A stretch of 64,000 bases of DNA from Sordaria brevicollis (Eukaryota; Ascomycota; Sordariomycetes; Sordariales; Sordariaceae), in assembly GCA_033439795.1 (NCBI GenBank), contig JAUTDP010000002.1, forward strand, positions 5,146,001 through 5,210,000, written 5' to 3'. The translations under genes and the position numbers were made by a program. The notes under the pieces were generated by a model. It was not told the origin of the DNA and searched no databases. It was given only the letters and a program-made list of their open reading frames with translations. Below, piece by piece: positions 1-9,604 of this stretch; position 1 is the first letter of the stretch; every line of letters starts with the position of its first letter.

Positions 1-142
1 ACGAGGAGTAGTACGGATGAGGCGTGATACCCTTGTCGGGAACTGGAATGGCCGCGGCTTCAGGGCCGGGAATGGCAATGGCTGAAGCGAGCTTGGTGCC
101 GACGGCGGCGAAAGAGAGTAGGGAAGACTTGAGAGAGACCAT
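1..142 (-). CDS. Secreted eight-cysteine family protein, copy A (5' part only)
   Basis: Reading the minus strand from the ATG at 142, the first 47 codons encode a signal peptide (MVSLKSSLLSFAAVGTKLAS, then AIAIP) and a short linker ending GITPHPYYSS, where the window stops. The same motif (TPH..YSSSVGVLGC) occurs at the start of the mature domain in the copies at 1229, 5699 and 7889, so this is a fifth, oppositely oriented member of the array. No function is known from the sequence. A TATA-type box lies about 150 bp upstream on the minus strand. The piece is too short to appear as a long open frame, but the start, signal peptide and motif together make it convincing. Confidence 0.8.
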   Translation of the reverse strand, partial: MVSLKSSLLSFAAVGTKLASAIAIPGPEAAAIPVPDKGITPHPYYSS

Positions 143-1098
143 CTTGCTGACTGTTGCAGTTTAGACTTGGTGAGTGGTGAGATGGTGACCGTCGGTTTTC
201 GAGTATGAGAAGGAGGCAGGGTATGGTATTCTGCTTCGGGTGGTGGATGGATTGGAAGTAAGAACAAGAAGAGGGGCTAGTGGAAAGGGAGGGTTATATA
301 TCTGGGAGAGGAGGAGGACGAGGAGGATCCTCTGGCTTGATCACGGTCCACCAGAAAACCCAAAGGCCCTCGAGGGCAGTTCACTGGCCTTGTCATCTTG
401 ACGATATAGGTGAGTGATTGCAGACGAACGGATCAGGGGCGGGCGGTGAGGACTTTTAACTTTCACTCAGACGAAAAGTAACTCGGGTAGTGCTAGAGAT
501 GACGGCTCATAGCTTACCGTCTGCTGTCACTGATGGACACTTCCAAGCCGTTCTCTTCAGATGACGCCTATTCACACGTGATAGTCGTTTGATAGCCATG
601 GAGCAAAAAGGCGGAATCAGTCACAGGTTTGTTGGTGTTTACATTGGATACCGTCAGGAGTTTTGTGACTGGGATTACTCAAGCTTCACACTCAACCAGA
701 ATCTATGGATTATGAGTTAGGGTAAACGGAGAGTTGCAGGTTGAGCCGCTTGCTCAGAAGAAGACGAAAGACTTCACCATCCAGTAAGCATGGGTTGGTG
801 ATGGGCTGAGAAAACTTGCTCACGTAAAAGGCATAAGATGGGTACAGTGTCCCATTCACAGGATCAGATGAGGACGGTTCTTGGACATCAGGCACGGCTG
901 GTGCGGTTTCCTACCAGACCATGTTCTCATCCCAATCATTCGTTGACTGCCAACGCCTTCCATAGCCTTCGAAGCTTCAGGCTGGATCCCATTCACCAAC
1001 AACGGGATCCTTCACTTCAACAATTCTGTTTGGACTAGGTCACGAAGCCCCAGGAAGCCAAGTGAGTTCAACGTACGGCGGAGGATTGGCACTCCCAA
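143..1098. other. Divergent intergenic region between copies A and B
   Basis: No gene is recognised. The region separates the minus-strand copy A from the plus-strand copy B and carries both promoters. Short frames at 710-895 and 838-1038 have no recognisable features. Around 910-965 a CCTACCAGACC... AACGCC stretch weakly resembles the upstream blocks of the copies at 5699 and 7889. Confidence 0.5.
290..304 (-). promoter_or_regulatory. TATA-type box of copy A
   Basis: The minus strand reads CCCAGATATATAACCC here, about 150 bp before the ATG at 142. The same AGATATATAA core precedes the copy at 5699, and close variants precede the copies at 1229 and 7889. Confidence 0.6.
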
Positions 1099-1112
1099 TT
1101 CTAGATATAAAA
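1099..1112 (+). promoter_or_regulatory. TATA-type box of copy B
   Basis: TTCTAGATATAAAACC lies about 120 bp upstream of the ATG at 1229. The CTAGATATAAAA core is also found before copy E at 7640, which supports a promoter shared across the array. Confidence 0.65.
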
Positions 1113-1228
1113 CCACCCTTCTCCTCCAGACTTCTGAGCCTTCCCTGCTCTAACCACCAACCACAAGAACGCAGACCTTGAACAAATCCAACCACCAGAC
1201 CAACCAATATCTCAAGACTTCTGCCACC

Positions 1229-1768
1229 ATGAAGGTCTCCACCATCATCTCTGCCGCCAGCCTGGCTCTCCCCGCTCTGGCTCTCCCTCAAACTATCCCT
1301 TCAGCTTCAAGCAACCACCATGCTCTCGGTGAGCACGTCAAGATGAGCGTCACTCCCCACGCGGAGTTTAGCTCCTCCGTCGGCGTGTTGGGCTGCAAGA
1401 TCAACACCAACCGAGTGGCCTACTGGCCCGACTTCCCATCTTGCGATAATTTCTGCGTCAAACTGACCCACGAGTCTGGTCGCTCCGTGCACGTAATGCA
1501 CATCGACCAGTCCAGAGGCGCTAGGGACATTAGCTACGACGCCTGGAATTACCTCTACACGGGCCACTCCGTTACCGAGAATGGCTGGGCTCGCGCCGGC
1601 AGCGGTATCGAAGTCGACGTCCAGTACGTGCCCGCGGATGAATGCCGCCACTTGATCACCGACGGATCGGGGAAGTTGCCCATCGCCGCCGCCAACGGCT
1701 TGAATTGGGTCACCTCTTGTTTGGGAAATACTTGGGTGGGAAAGAACTTCCAGCTGTGGAACATCTAG
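1229..1768 (+). CDS. Secreted eight-cysteine family protein, copy B (truncated by TAG)
   Basis: The start is the ATG at 1229 in a CCACCATGA context. An upstream in-frame ATG at 1178 would bury the signal peptide MKVSTIISAASLALPALA. The frame gives 179 residues. The mature part has the family signature SSVGVLGCKINTNRVAYW, then SCDNFCVKL, a HIDQS...DISYDAWNYL block and FQLWNI, where it ends at TAG (1766-1768). Copies C, D and E continue past this point with three more cysteines. The spacing of Cys and the DISYDAWNYL block recall double-psi beta-barrel (RlpA/barwin-like) proteins, but that is an inference by eye. The product is presumably extracellular. The short protein may be real, a pseudogene product, or a readthrough substrate. 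Confidence 0.75.
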   Translation: MKVSTIISAASLALPALALPQTIPSASSNHHALGEHVKMSVTPHAEFSSSVGVLGCKINTNRVAYWPDFPSCDNFCVKLTHESGRSVHVMHIDQSRGARDISYDAWNYLYTGHSVTENGWARAGSGIEVDVQYVPADECRHLITDGSGKLPIAAANGLNWVTSCLGNTWVGKNFQLWNI

Positions 1769-1936
1769 GAGCCTGTTTGCTACCATGGGTACGACGAGAA
1801 GTGCGATTTGTTGCCCCCGTATACACTCCCGACTTGCCCTCATCAACTTGGTGATAACCCGGTTTTGACGAATCCGACTGATCATAAGCTTGTTAATTAC
1901 CTTTATCCGACGGGGGAGGAGCAGGTTGCTCCTTGA
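1769..1936 (+). pseudogene. In-frame C-terminal continuation of copy B beyond the TAG
   Basis: The 56 triplets after the TAG stay open to a TGA at 1934-1936 in the same frame (1229-1936 is exactly 236 triplets). They encode a segment aligning with the C-termini of copies C, D and E: a VCYHGYDEKC stretch, a PTCPH stretch and NPTDHKLVN. The three family cysteines missing from the truncated protein are all present. This shows the TAG interrupts a full-length family gene rather than marking its natural end. The paralogues have Asn or Tyr at the TAG position, so a single base change is enough. Confidence 0.8.
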
Positions 1937-3829
1937 GCATTTCACGATCTTCGGTAACTCGACACAACTCGCCATACTCCTTTCTTCACTTGGTTTTTGG
2001 GAGGACCATAGAGAGCGGTGGTGGGATACTCGGGTAGTGGATCGGAGTTAGAATAAAGTAGGGAGTGGGAGTTTCGAAGGACATAGGAGAAATTTGAGTA
2101 GGAAAGGTAGAAGGGATAGATGGCTATGGCATCGGGATTGAGGTTTCTCGCCCACGCTGGTTGGAATTAGAGGATGAGCCATTTGGTAGAAAGGAAGTAT
2201 GATCCCCATAAGACTTTATCGAAGCTCTTCTTGACCGTCATTGTGTATTCTCGTGATATTTGTTAGTGTCTATCATGCATGCAAGTCAAGGTTGGGGACT
2301 TGGGGTGCAGAGAAATATCACTAACAAGCTGCCGCAGGCAACGGCCATCGTCATTTGGTTTGATCAACGCTGAAAACCACAAAAGACTTTAAAGGAGGTC
2401 AGAAAACTAAAAAAAGAAACAGAAAAAAAAAGCAACGCTGGTGATAATGATACTCGCTGGTTTGCGCTATGGAGGAGTGCGTAGGCGAACCCAAGCAGCT
2501 CCCCCATAACACGACTCGAACTGATGACCTTTCGGCCCATAGCCCAAGTGCGATCCGCTGCGCTACTAAACCATTTCTGGTCTAGTCAGATGTTGGGTAT
2601 CAGAAAGACTAAGCCTATATGGGCAATTATGGGTGAGCAGTTACCAGGTTACCCTGGCTATCACAGCGGGCGTGTTAGTGATGTCTTCTGAACGGCCCAT
2701 TTTGAGGTCGCACCCACCCCAAAGGCGACCATCACACTTGCTTCTTATTGTGGCCTTCGCTCCTTCTTTAAAAGATCTTCTTCAGGCTCTTTCCTCAAAT
2801 AAACCTTCTACTTCATCTTTTCGGATCCCTGCGATTTCTTCCCAATAGCCTCAGATTTTCATTCCTTTCCCCGTTCCCGTCCCGGAGTGCAGATTGGCAC
2901 CCCAGATTTTCTGCGGCCCTGCGGCCAACATCATCGCCAACATCGACATCCCTCTTCAACGTCCGACACTTTCTCCCCTCCCTCCGGTCTGCCGGCATTA
3001 CCAAACCCAAACCAACGGCACAATTACTTTACGCTACGCTACTATGCTATTTTACATTCTTCCCAATTGTTTGCCCTCGACCCCTCCCAAACCAGCAACC
3101 GCCCTTGCCCGTGCGCCGTGCCGCTCCGTTGGGCCTGTCTTTCAGGAACGCGTCAAGCGCGGCCCGCAATCAACAGCGGCCCAACAAAGGGACAATCTGG
3201 GGGAGTTCTTTGTTGTCTAGAGGATAGTCAAAGAAGATAATTCACGACCAGCTAAGTTTCCCCTGACCTCACCTCCCGCTTACAGCGTTACAGGCCGAGC
3301 CGCGCGCGAAACCAGGGAAGTCATGGAAGACAACCAAGTCAATAAACCACCAAGCGGGGTCGTCGCCCTTGGGTAAACCCCGCGATTTGCTTTGAGGATG
3401 GGACGCAGCGCGTCGTTGCAGTTGCTACACATCAAAAGAAGTTGGAGTCTATGGCGTCTAGACGGCGGCTCCATGTCCTTGACTCGTTGACGTCCTGTGC
3501 CGGCGATTGGGGGACTATGGCAATGTCAATACCCTTTGGCGCGACGGCCTTGTCTCGAGGGATCAATACCCGCCAGTTGCTTCGTTGGTTTCCGAGAGTA
3601 TTTTACTCATGTGCTTGCTAGTCCTCCAGGTACAAAATCTCTCGTTTCCCGCGCGTCTCTTCTCGTTCCCTTGCAATGCTCATTGCCTATCGCTATCAGG
3701 AATAAGCCCCCAGGTCTGCTGGCAGATCCAAGAAAGACATCCGAGTCCATCCTTCGCTGACCAGCGTCGACTATTGCGTTTCTCGTTCACCTGTCATTCG
3801 TTCGACACCAATTCCCTACAGTCACCAAG
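1937..3829. other. Intergenic region between copies B and C
   Basis: Apart from the tRNA-like sequence at 2502-2572, no gene is recognised. Overlapping frames at 2633-2848 and 2887-3240 lack domains, signal peptides and convincing starts. Unlike the other copies, copy C has no clear GATATAAA box at its 3' end. Confidence 0.5.
2502..2572 (-). tRNA. tRNA-like sequence, probable tRNA pseudogene
   Basis: The minus strand contains TAGCGCAGCGGATCG (2551-2565), a good match to RNA polymerase III box A, and AGTTCGAGTCG (2512-2522), a match to box B, at tRNA-like spacing with an anticodon-arm-like GGGCTATGGGCC between them. The acceptor and T stems do not pair well: GGTTTAG has no 3' partner and the T stem has two or three mismatches. 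It is therefore more likely a decayed tRNA or SINE-like remnant than a working tRNA. The anticodon cannot be called. Confidence 0.35.
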
Positions 3830-4576
3830 ATGTTGCACAAGGCCATCTTCTTCCTCGTTGCCTCCCTGGCCTCGGTCTCATTGGCCTTGCCATCTCCGGC
3901 AGTTCCCAACAGTCAAGTTCGTCGAGGTTGGGTTCCGTCACCTTCTGGCACCGTGTCCATCACCGGCCACGTCCAGTATGGCTCCTCGATCGGGGTTCTC
4001 GGGTGTAAAATCAACACAAACCGAGTTGCCTATTGGCCCTATGCAGTCGACTGCAACAACATTTGTGTAAGGCTTACCAATACTACCACTGGTATTACTG
4101 TCACTCTCCTAAGGATTGACGAGTCCGGTGGCGCTCATGACATTTCCTACGATGCCTGGAACTATCTGCTTACTGGAAACCCTGCGACACCCGGCACGGC
4201 GGTACCAGGAGGCGGTTTTGATGTTCAATACGAGTACATCAACCCCGACGACCCGGAGTGCAAGGCCCTCATTACCGACCCCGAGGGCAAGCTTCCGCTC
4301 ATGGCCGCCAACTCCGTGAACTACGTGACAGAGTGCAATCGCCAGCCCGATAGCTGGGTGGCAAGGAATTACCAGTTTTGGAACATCAACGACGCCAACT
4401 GCAAGGAGGGGTGGAATGACAAATGTACCTTGCCTCCGCCCAAGGACGGTAATCAGCCTAAGTGCCCGGACGGGCGTGAGCTGGGCTATGGCATTGGGAT
4501 ACCAGTCGTGCTGGGCCCGGGGGACCACAAAGTCAAGAACATTGCGTATATGACTGGCGAGGAGGTTGAAGCCTAG
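3830..4576 (+). CDS. Secreted eight-cysteine family protein, copy C
   Basis: This is a 248-residue intact copy starting at an ATG in an ACCAAGATGT context. The signal peptide is MLHKAIFFLVASLASVSLAL, followed by a short linker. The mature domain has SSIGVLGCKINTNRVAYW, CNNICVRL, RIDESGGAHDISYDAWNYL, an ECKALIT motif, YQFWNINDANC and a DKCTLPPP segment. Eight cysteines fall at the positions conserved in copies D and E, suggesting four disulfides in an extracellular protein. The function is unknown. The DISYDAWNYL block and paired cysteines resemble double-psi beta-barrel proteins (inference only). It lacks the shared TATA block of its neighbours, so it may be regulated differently. Confidence 0.88.
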   Translation: MLHKAIFFLVASLASVSLALPSPAVPNSQVRRGWVPSPSGTVSITGHVQYGSSIGVLGCKINTNRVAYWPYAVDCNNICVRLTNTTTGITVTLLRIDESGGAHDISYDAWNYLLTGNPATPGTAVPGGGFDVQYEYINPDDPECKALITDPEGKLPLMAANSVNYVTECNRQPDSWVARNYQFWNINDANCKEGWNDKCTLPPPKDGNQPKCPDGRELGYGIGIPVVLGPGDHKVKNIAYMTGEEVEA

Positions 4577-5203
4577 TAGGCAGGGTCCGGTTTGTTTGGG
4601 GCTGGTTATGCTGAACGATGTGGGCTGGACGTTGAGGTTCTTGGTTGTTGGCAATCCGTTACTCTTATTTCCTTCTTCCTGATGCTCTTTTCTACCATCG
4701 TGTTTTCTCTTTGGCTTCTCTTTCTTTTCCTTTCCTTTCATTTCCTTTTCCTTCATTCCTCCATTTGTTCTCTGGCTTCCCGTTGTTTTCGCACTCTTTT
4801 CTCTTCTTCTTTTCGTCGCATGACAGTTGTAACATGGGTGTTTATTGGAGTGCTTGATGACAGGACAACCCAAAATTGTTGACTGAGAAGAACGAATCCT
4901 TCGAGTAGAGGGTTTGGTCGCAGAATGACAATAGCAGGTCAGGGAGACGGCCGACAGTCACATGGACGTAGGGTTGATGGACGGCACTACCATCTCTTGT
5001 CACGACCTCATTCCCAACGGTCAGATACCTCTACAGAGTGCAAAAAATCGAAACCCAGATACCTGCGAACTGCAGTAGTGTTTGGATCAAACAATACGCG
5101 TTGGGTGTGAACCATACAGTCATGACTCATAGATCAAGATACAACGGCGAGCAAGCTCACCACACAAGGATGTTCAGACCACAAAGTTTCTTTACCAGAC
5201 TCC
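4577..5203. other. Copy C 3' region and spacer
   Basis: A pyrimidine-rich stretch (about 4660-4820, long runs of T and C) follows the stop of copy C and is probably 3' UTR. No gene is recognised. From about 5090 the sequence begins to match the upstream region of copy E (for example GGATCAAACA(A/G)T at 5086 and 7272). Confidence 0.5.
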
Positions 5204-5252
5204 AGGCGTTTGTGGGTGGATAGACTCCTCCTCCTGCCAACTGTAAACGCCT
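5204..5252 (+). promoter_or_regulatory. Conserved upstream inverted repeat, copy D
   Basis: AGGCGTTT (5204-5211) and AAACGCCT (5245-5252) form a perfect 8-bp inverted repeat spaced by 33 bp. It lies inside a block (ACCAGACTCCAGGCGTTTGT...CTCCTCC) that recurs upstream of copy E at 7390-7446, where GGCGTT and AACGCC are again paired. Conservation between paralogous promoters suggests a regulator binding site. Confidence 0.4.
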
Positions 5253-5537
5253 CAAGGACTGAGACACATTTCCCTCGCTTCATCCGTCTTCCCATTTCCA
5301 CCTTCTTAACCATTCGTTTGTGTCTGATAGCGGTGTAGTCGTCTCCTAGTGCTTCCCAACGATAGACGATTGGATTCTTAGCGATGAAAGTACGGCCTTT
5401 TGACATCTAACACCCTCGGATGAAGTTGCGGACCGTATTTATACTAAATTACTCAACACTCATCTCAACTATCCTCTATCATTCACTGAGAGAATGGTTT
5501 TGGGGTGGATCTGGATACTTTGGTACCTCCTCCCTCC

Positions 5538-5553
5538 TCCAGATATATAAACC
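5538..5553 (+). promoter_or_regulatory. TATA-type box of copy D
   Basis: CCAGATATATAAACCC lies about 150 bp before the ATG at 5699. It belongs to a roughly 65-bp block, GTGGATCTGG.TACTT...GGTACCT.CTCCCTCCTC.AGATATA, shared with copy E (7600-7670), indicating promoter duplication along with the gene. Confidence 0.7.
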
Positions 5554-5698
5554 CTCCTTCCCACCAGTATTTTCTTCCTTCCCACTCCTCATCACCATCC
5601 TTCCTGAAGATCAACCCCTCAGATCTTCACCAGCAAGCCCAAGACAAACCTCCAAGTCTCCTGACCACGAAAACGAAACACCTTCAACAACCGTCACA

Positions 5699-6505
5699 AT
5701 GATGCACAAGGTTATCTTCCTCGTCGTGGTTTTCGTGGCTGCTTTCGGCTTTGCCCAGGAGTTGTCCACTTCGATCATCAAAGCCGGCGCCTCTTCTCTC
5801 GGCGTCCACTCTCCCGTTGGCACTCCGGACAGTCACATTCACGACAAGCGTCAGTCCTCTGGTTCCGGCACGATCTCCGATGTCACCCCGCACCCTTACT
5901 ATTCGTCCTCCGTCGGTGTCCTCGGTTGTAAGATCAACACCAACAGAGTCGCCTACTGGAAGGAACCCGTCGATTGCGACAACATCTGCGTAAAGCTCAC
6001 CAACGTCACCGCCGGCCGCTCCGTCACCTTGCTCCGCATCGACCAATCCGGTGGAGCGCACGACATCTCCTACGACGCGTGGAATTACCTCTTCACCGGC
6101 AAGCCCGCGGCCCCCGGCACCGCCGCCACGGGAGGTGCCGAGGGCGAGCTCAAGTACGAGTACCTTCCCGCCGACAACTGCAAGTCTCTGATCACGGACG
6201 GTTCCGGCAAATTGCCCCTCTCGGCTGCCAACAGCATGAACTACCTGACTTCTTGCACCAACGGCCGTGACACCTGGGTGGGCAGGAACCACCAGCTTTG
6301 GAACATCAACGATCCTTTGTGTCATAGGGGGTATGACGAGAAGTGTACCCTGGCGCAGGGCGCGAACCAGGCTACGTGCGGCCATGGGTTGGGGACTGGT
6401 GGTGATTTGCCGAACCCGACTGATCATGTTGTTATGAATATTGAGTATGGAACGGGGAAGGAGGTGCCGGTGCCGAAGGTGGCCGGGGAGGAGAGTTCTT
6501 TTTAG
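5699..6505 (+). CDS. Secreted eight-cysteine family protein, copy D
   Basis: The frame is open from 5420, but a promoter with a TATA box lies at 5540, so translation must start at ATG 5699 (CACAATGATG). This gives a 268-residue protein whose signal peptide is MMHKVIFLVVVFVAAFGFAQ. A pro-like region carries a dibasic DKRQS site (possible Kex2 cleavage). The mature domain has SSVGVLGCKINTNRVAYW, CDNICVKL, RIDQSGGAHDISYDAWNYL, NCKSLITDGSGKLPLSAANS, HQLWNIND and EKCTLAQ, with all eight family cysteines. It is presumably extracellular with unknown function. It is the best-conserved reference for judging the interrupted copy B. Confidence 0.88.
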   Translation: MMHKVIFLVVVFVAAFGFAQELSTSIIKAGASSLGVHSPVGTPDSHIHDKRQSSGSGTISDVTPHPYYSSSVGVLGCKINTNRVAYWKEPVDCDNICVKLTNVTAGRSVTLLRIDQSGGAHDISYDAWNYLFTGKPAAPGTAATGGAEGELKYEYLPADNCKSLITDGSGKLPLSAANSMNYLTSCTNGRDTWVGRNHQLWNINDPLCHRGYDEKCTLAQGANQATCGHGLGTGGDLPNPTDHVVMNIEYGTGKEVPVPKVAGEESSF

Positions 6506-7400
6506 TCGCACACTCGACTACCTATCCGTCCTCCGACATTTGATTCTCATCGGCATGCTACGCTTCTCTCCCTTTCTTTCCACGGATCTCCTTCAGCCAA
6601 AAAGGTCATGACGGTAATAACATTGGTAGGGCGCGGAAGTAGGGAGAGGTGGCATGTTGGGTTTGGTGGGAAGTTCGCGACAGGATCATTTCATTTCATT
6701 TTAGGTATCTTTCAGCGAGGCACATGCATGGAGCAACGGGGGTTGATGGATGGATGGTAGGATTCAATCGGAAAGGTTAGGTTTCTTTTGTGATCACTGA
6801 TCACTCGACGGAATAGAAGAAATCATTTGGCGCTATTGATCAGTATCATGGAAGAGATATGATAGATGGGAATATGAATCAAAACATCGTGCATTATAAT
6901 AATCTGTGCTAAACAGTGTGGTGACTGGTGAGATTTTGGACAGGAAGCAAAGGAACGAAAGGAGTCCGGGCCCTTGTTGGCCTGTCTCGTTGTTCCTTCT
7001 TTTTTTTCCTCCAAAGATACTCGGATCAAGAGCTAGGCTATTCGACTCAGGGCACTATCCGACAGCAAGCATGTTGACAAGGAGTAGGTTCTGACATCTC
7101 TATTTATCCTCTCCTTTATTTAGAACTGTATTAACGCCTTTCTCTATGGCGAAAAGGTCCTGGTCGTAACTCATCAACCGTGCCCCTCGCCACGAGGCAG
7201 CCTCACTCCCGATGGTCAGTTATGCACAATTCTAGAATGGAATCTCGAATGCACATCAATTGCAATGCTGTTCGGATCAAACAGTGTGCGGTAGATGGGA
7301 CCTTTCGAACCTTCTCCTTGTGACTCAGAGAAGAAGGTAAAAGAACGAACAGGATCACCCATCAAAAGATCAGACGAGCAAGTTTTATGACCAGACCACA
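6506..7400. other. Spacer between copies D and E
   Basis: No gene is recognised. The first 400 bp are probably the 3' region of copy D. The part from about 7260 is homologous to the upstream region of copy D. Confidence 0.5.
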
Positions 7401-7446
7401 GGCGTTCGTCGTTGGATGGCGCCTCCTCCCGCGGGTAGTAAACGCC
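7401..7446 (+). promoter_or_regulatory. Conserved upstream inverted repeat, copy E
   Basis: GGCGTT (7401-7406) and AACGCC (7441-7446) are arranged as in the block at 5204-5252 upstream of copy D. The intervening GGATGGCGCCTCCTCC also aligns with it. Confidence 0.4.
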
Positions 7447-7639
7447 GCTAGGGCACACCAAAGGTTAACTTCTCCCATTCCCCTGAACTAATCTTCCCGT
7501 GCCAACCTTCACCGTCCCTCGTTTGAGGGCGAAGGCGGTGGCAGACACATTCACTCATCACCCACCCCACTGTCCTCTACCATTCACCTCAAGAATGGGT
7601 TCTGGGTGGATCTGGGGTACTTGGGTACCTGCTCCCTCC

Positions 7640-7653
7640 TCTAGATATAAAAA
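7640..7653 (+). promoter_or_regulatory. TATA-type box of copy E
   Basis: TCTAGATATAAAAATC lies in the promoter block shared with copy D. A 5' UTR intron probably follows: GTAAGC at 7743 to CAG at 7815, 73 bp, with CTAAC at 7801. This explains the long distance to the ATG at 7889. Confidence 0.65.
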
Positions 7654-7888
7654 TCCCCCTTCCCACCAGCGTAATTTCCTTTCCACTCCTCATCACCACA
7701 TCCTTCCTGAAGATCGAACCCCGAGATCTTCAACAGCACAAGGTAAGCCATCGAGTCTAGCGCAGCCGGTCTACCAGTTCTAAACTTACTTTTCTGATCG
7801 CTAACAAAGAAGCAGTCTTCCGAGTCTCCTCCGTCTTCCACATACAACCACCACCGCGACACTGTCACACATCTCGACCTCAGTCAAC

Positions 7889-8641
7889 ATGATGTTCTCG
7901 AAACCCATTCTCGTTGGCGCCTCCGCCCTCATCGGCACCCTCGTCTCCGCCGTTTCGGCTGCCCCGACTGAGGCCATCTTCGATGTCACCAATCCGAAGT
8001 TTAGCAACGGCTTGAATGGCACTCGTATGGCCGCTTCTGGCTCGGTTTGGCTGACCCCCCACGATCACTTTTCCTCGTCCGTGGGCGTTCTCGGTTGTAA
8101 AACCGACACCAACCATTTCGCCTATTGGCCTGAAGCCATCAGCTGCAACGACTTCTGCATCGAAGTCTCCTACGACGGTCGCAGTGCTTTGTTCATGCAC
8201 CTCGACAACAGCGCCGGTGCCCATGACGTCTCTTTTGAGAATTGGAATTACTTGGAGACCGGCTACCCGGCCTCCGAGAAGACCCACATCAAGGAGTCCG
8301 CCGGTTTCACTGCCACCTACAAGACGGTCGACCCCAACCGCTGTCGTGGCTTGATCAAGACCTCGTCCGGAAAGATGCCCTTCTCCGCGGCCACCTCGAT
8401 TAACTTCGTCGCGAACTGTGTCCTCAACCAGCCCAACTCGTGGGTTGCTCAGAATTTCGAATTATGGAATATTTACGATTCCCAATGCAACTTGGGACAT
8501 AACGAACTTTGCGAGACGCCTGATTTCAAAGCAGGCTTCAATCAGGCCAAGTGCGGCCACACCCTGGGAAGCCAGGACCCTCTCGTTGGACAAGATGTGT
8601 GGAACATCTTGTACCCGAGTGGTAACCGTAGCGAGGCCTAA
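7889..8641 (+). CDS. Secreted eight-cysteine family protein, copy E
   Basis: This is a 250-residue intact paralogue starting at ATG 7889 (GTCAACATGATG). The signal peptide is MMFSKPILVGASALIGTLVS followed by AVSA. The mature domain is more divergent: SSVGVLGCKTDTNHFAYW, SCNDFCIEV, HLDNSAGAHDVSFENWNYL, RCRGLIKTSSGKMPF, FELWNIYDSQC, NELC and QAKCGHTLGSQDPL. All eight cysteines are retained. The two decayed remnants downstream (9200-9604 and 10300-10412) are closest to this copy, so it was the most recent source of duplication. It is presumably extracellular with unknown function. Confidence 0.87.
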   Translation: MMFSKPILVGASALIGTLVSAVSAAPTEAIFDVTNPKFSNGLNGTRMAASGSVWLTPHDHFSSSVGVLGCKTDTNHFAYWPEAISCNDFCIEVSYDGRSALFMHLDNSAGAHDVSFENWNYLETGYPASEKTHIKESAGFTATYKTVDPNRCRGLIKTSSGKMPFSAATSINFVANCVLNQPNSWVAQNFELWNIYDSQCNLGHNELCETPDFKAGFNQAKCGHTLGSQDPLVGQDVWNILYPSGNRSEA

Positions 8642-9199
8642 GCGCCTCGACTGGCTGTGCGGCACTCTTTGACAGCGATGCCATTCTTTTCTTTTCGGCT
8701 CTCGTTCCGACATTCTCTTCTCAGCGACTCGATTCTCGGCACAGTTTGGCGTGGATTTGAAGGAGGACACTTGGTACAAAGGGTTTTCTACAGAATTGAG
8801 AGGGTTGGTAGTCATGGCCTGATAGAAGGTTGGCACAAGCAAAGCACGGAGTTAGGAGTTTACAGCATCATGGGGATCATTTCGACTTATGGCAACAGGT
8901 GGACTTCATAGCAACTCCCGGTGGAATTCTTCATGGTTTCGGGCTTCATAGCTCAGGAAGATACATAGCAGTTAGCCAGATGGTGATAAAAGCTTTCTGC
9001 ACGTGGAATAATCAAGGGAAATTTGGTTTGCACATCGTGTCGTAAATGTGCCACCTTCGTGATACTTCTACATACCCACTCTGTTCAATCCTTGAGGTTG
9101 TAAGAATGTGCCAGGTGATCTTTGGTCTTTTATATACTGCATTCAGTTTTCCGAGCATTCACTCTCTCAGTGCCATCTCCATAAAAACTACATTCCTCA
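8642..9199. other. Copy E 3' flank, partly repeated downstream
   Basis: There is no gene. Pieces of this flank (for example GCAAAGCACGGAGTTAGGAGT near 8837 and the TTCTGCA.GTGGAAT stretch near 8996) recur in diverged form near 9755 and 9877 behind the first remnant, showing that flanks were duplicated with the genes. Confidence 0.5.
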
Positions 9200-9604
9200 G
9201 GAACCAAACCTCCAATCTGGACCGGCTTCAACCAAGCCAAATTCCCACATATCCTTGGCTGCCTAGACGTCCTCTTAGCCGGCAAGAAGCTCTGTCACCA
9301 GTTCATCAACCGCAGCCAGTGGCAATACCCACTGCTCGGCCGCGACCAGTATCAGCTTTGTCGCCAACTGTGTCCTGAGCCAGAGGCTCCCAGCTCCGGG
9401 TCGCAAAGAACTTTAAACTGTGGAACATTTACGACAGCCAGTGCAGCCTGGGATACAATGAGCTCCGTGAGAGAGTCTCCGGACTTAGAGGTCGGGTTCG
9501 ACCAAACCAAATGCCCGTACATCCTGGGCAACCAGGACAAGCTCGTGGGCCAGGATGTGTGGAACATCCTTTACCCCAGCGGCGATAGGGAGGAGGCTAA
9601 GTGC
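9200..9604 (+). pseudogene. Decayed copy E-like remnant 1
   Basis: Pieces of the copy E C-terminal half survive in shifting frames. At about 9215-9262 there is TGFNQAKFPHILGC, compared with AGFNQAKCGHTLGS in copy E. At about 9320-9375 there is SAATSISFVANCVLSQ. From about 9406 there is KNFKLWNIYDSQCSLGYNEL, then GFDQTKCPYILGNQD, VGQDVWNILYPSG and a terminal TAA-like end near 9600. At least two frameshifts are needed and the order of the first two pieces is inverted relative to a normal gene, so it is a composite of two truncated duplicates. It has no promoter or signal peptide and is not expected to make protein. Confidence 0.75.

Noticed and set aside
2887..3240. 117-codon plus-strand frame
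   Set aside because: Overlaps another frame of similar length and has no domain, signal peptide or start context.
5420..5698. N-terminal extension of copy D (93 codons upstream of the signal peptide)
   Set aside because: It spans the promoter TATA box shared with copy E and would place the signal peptide inside the protein.
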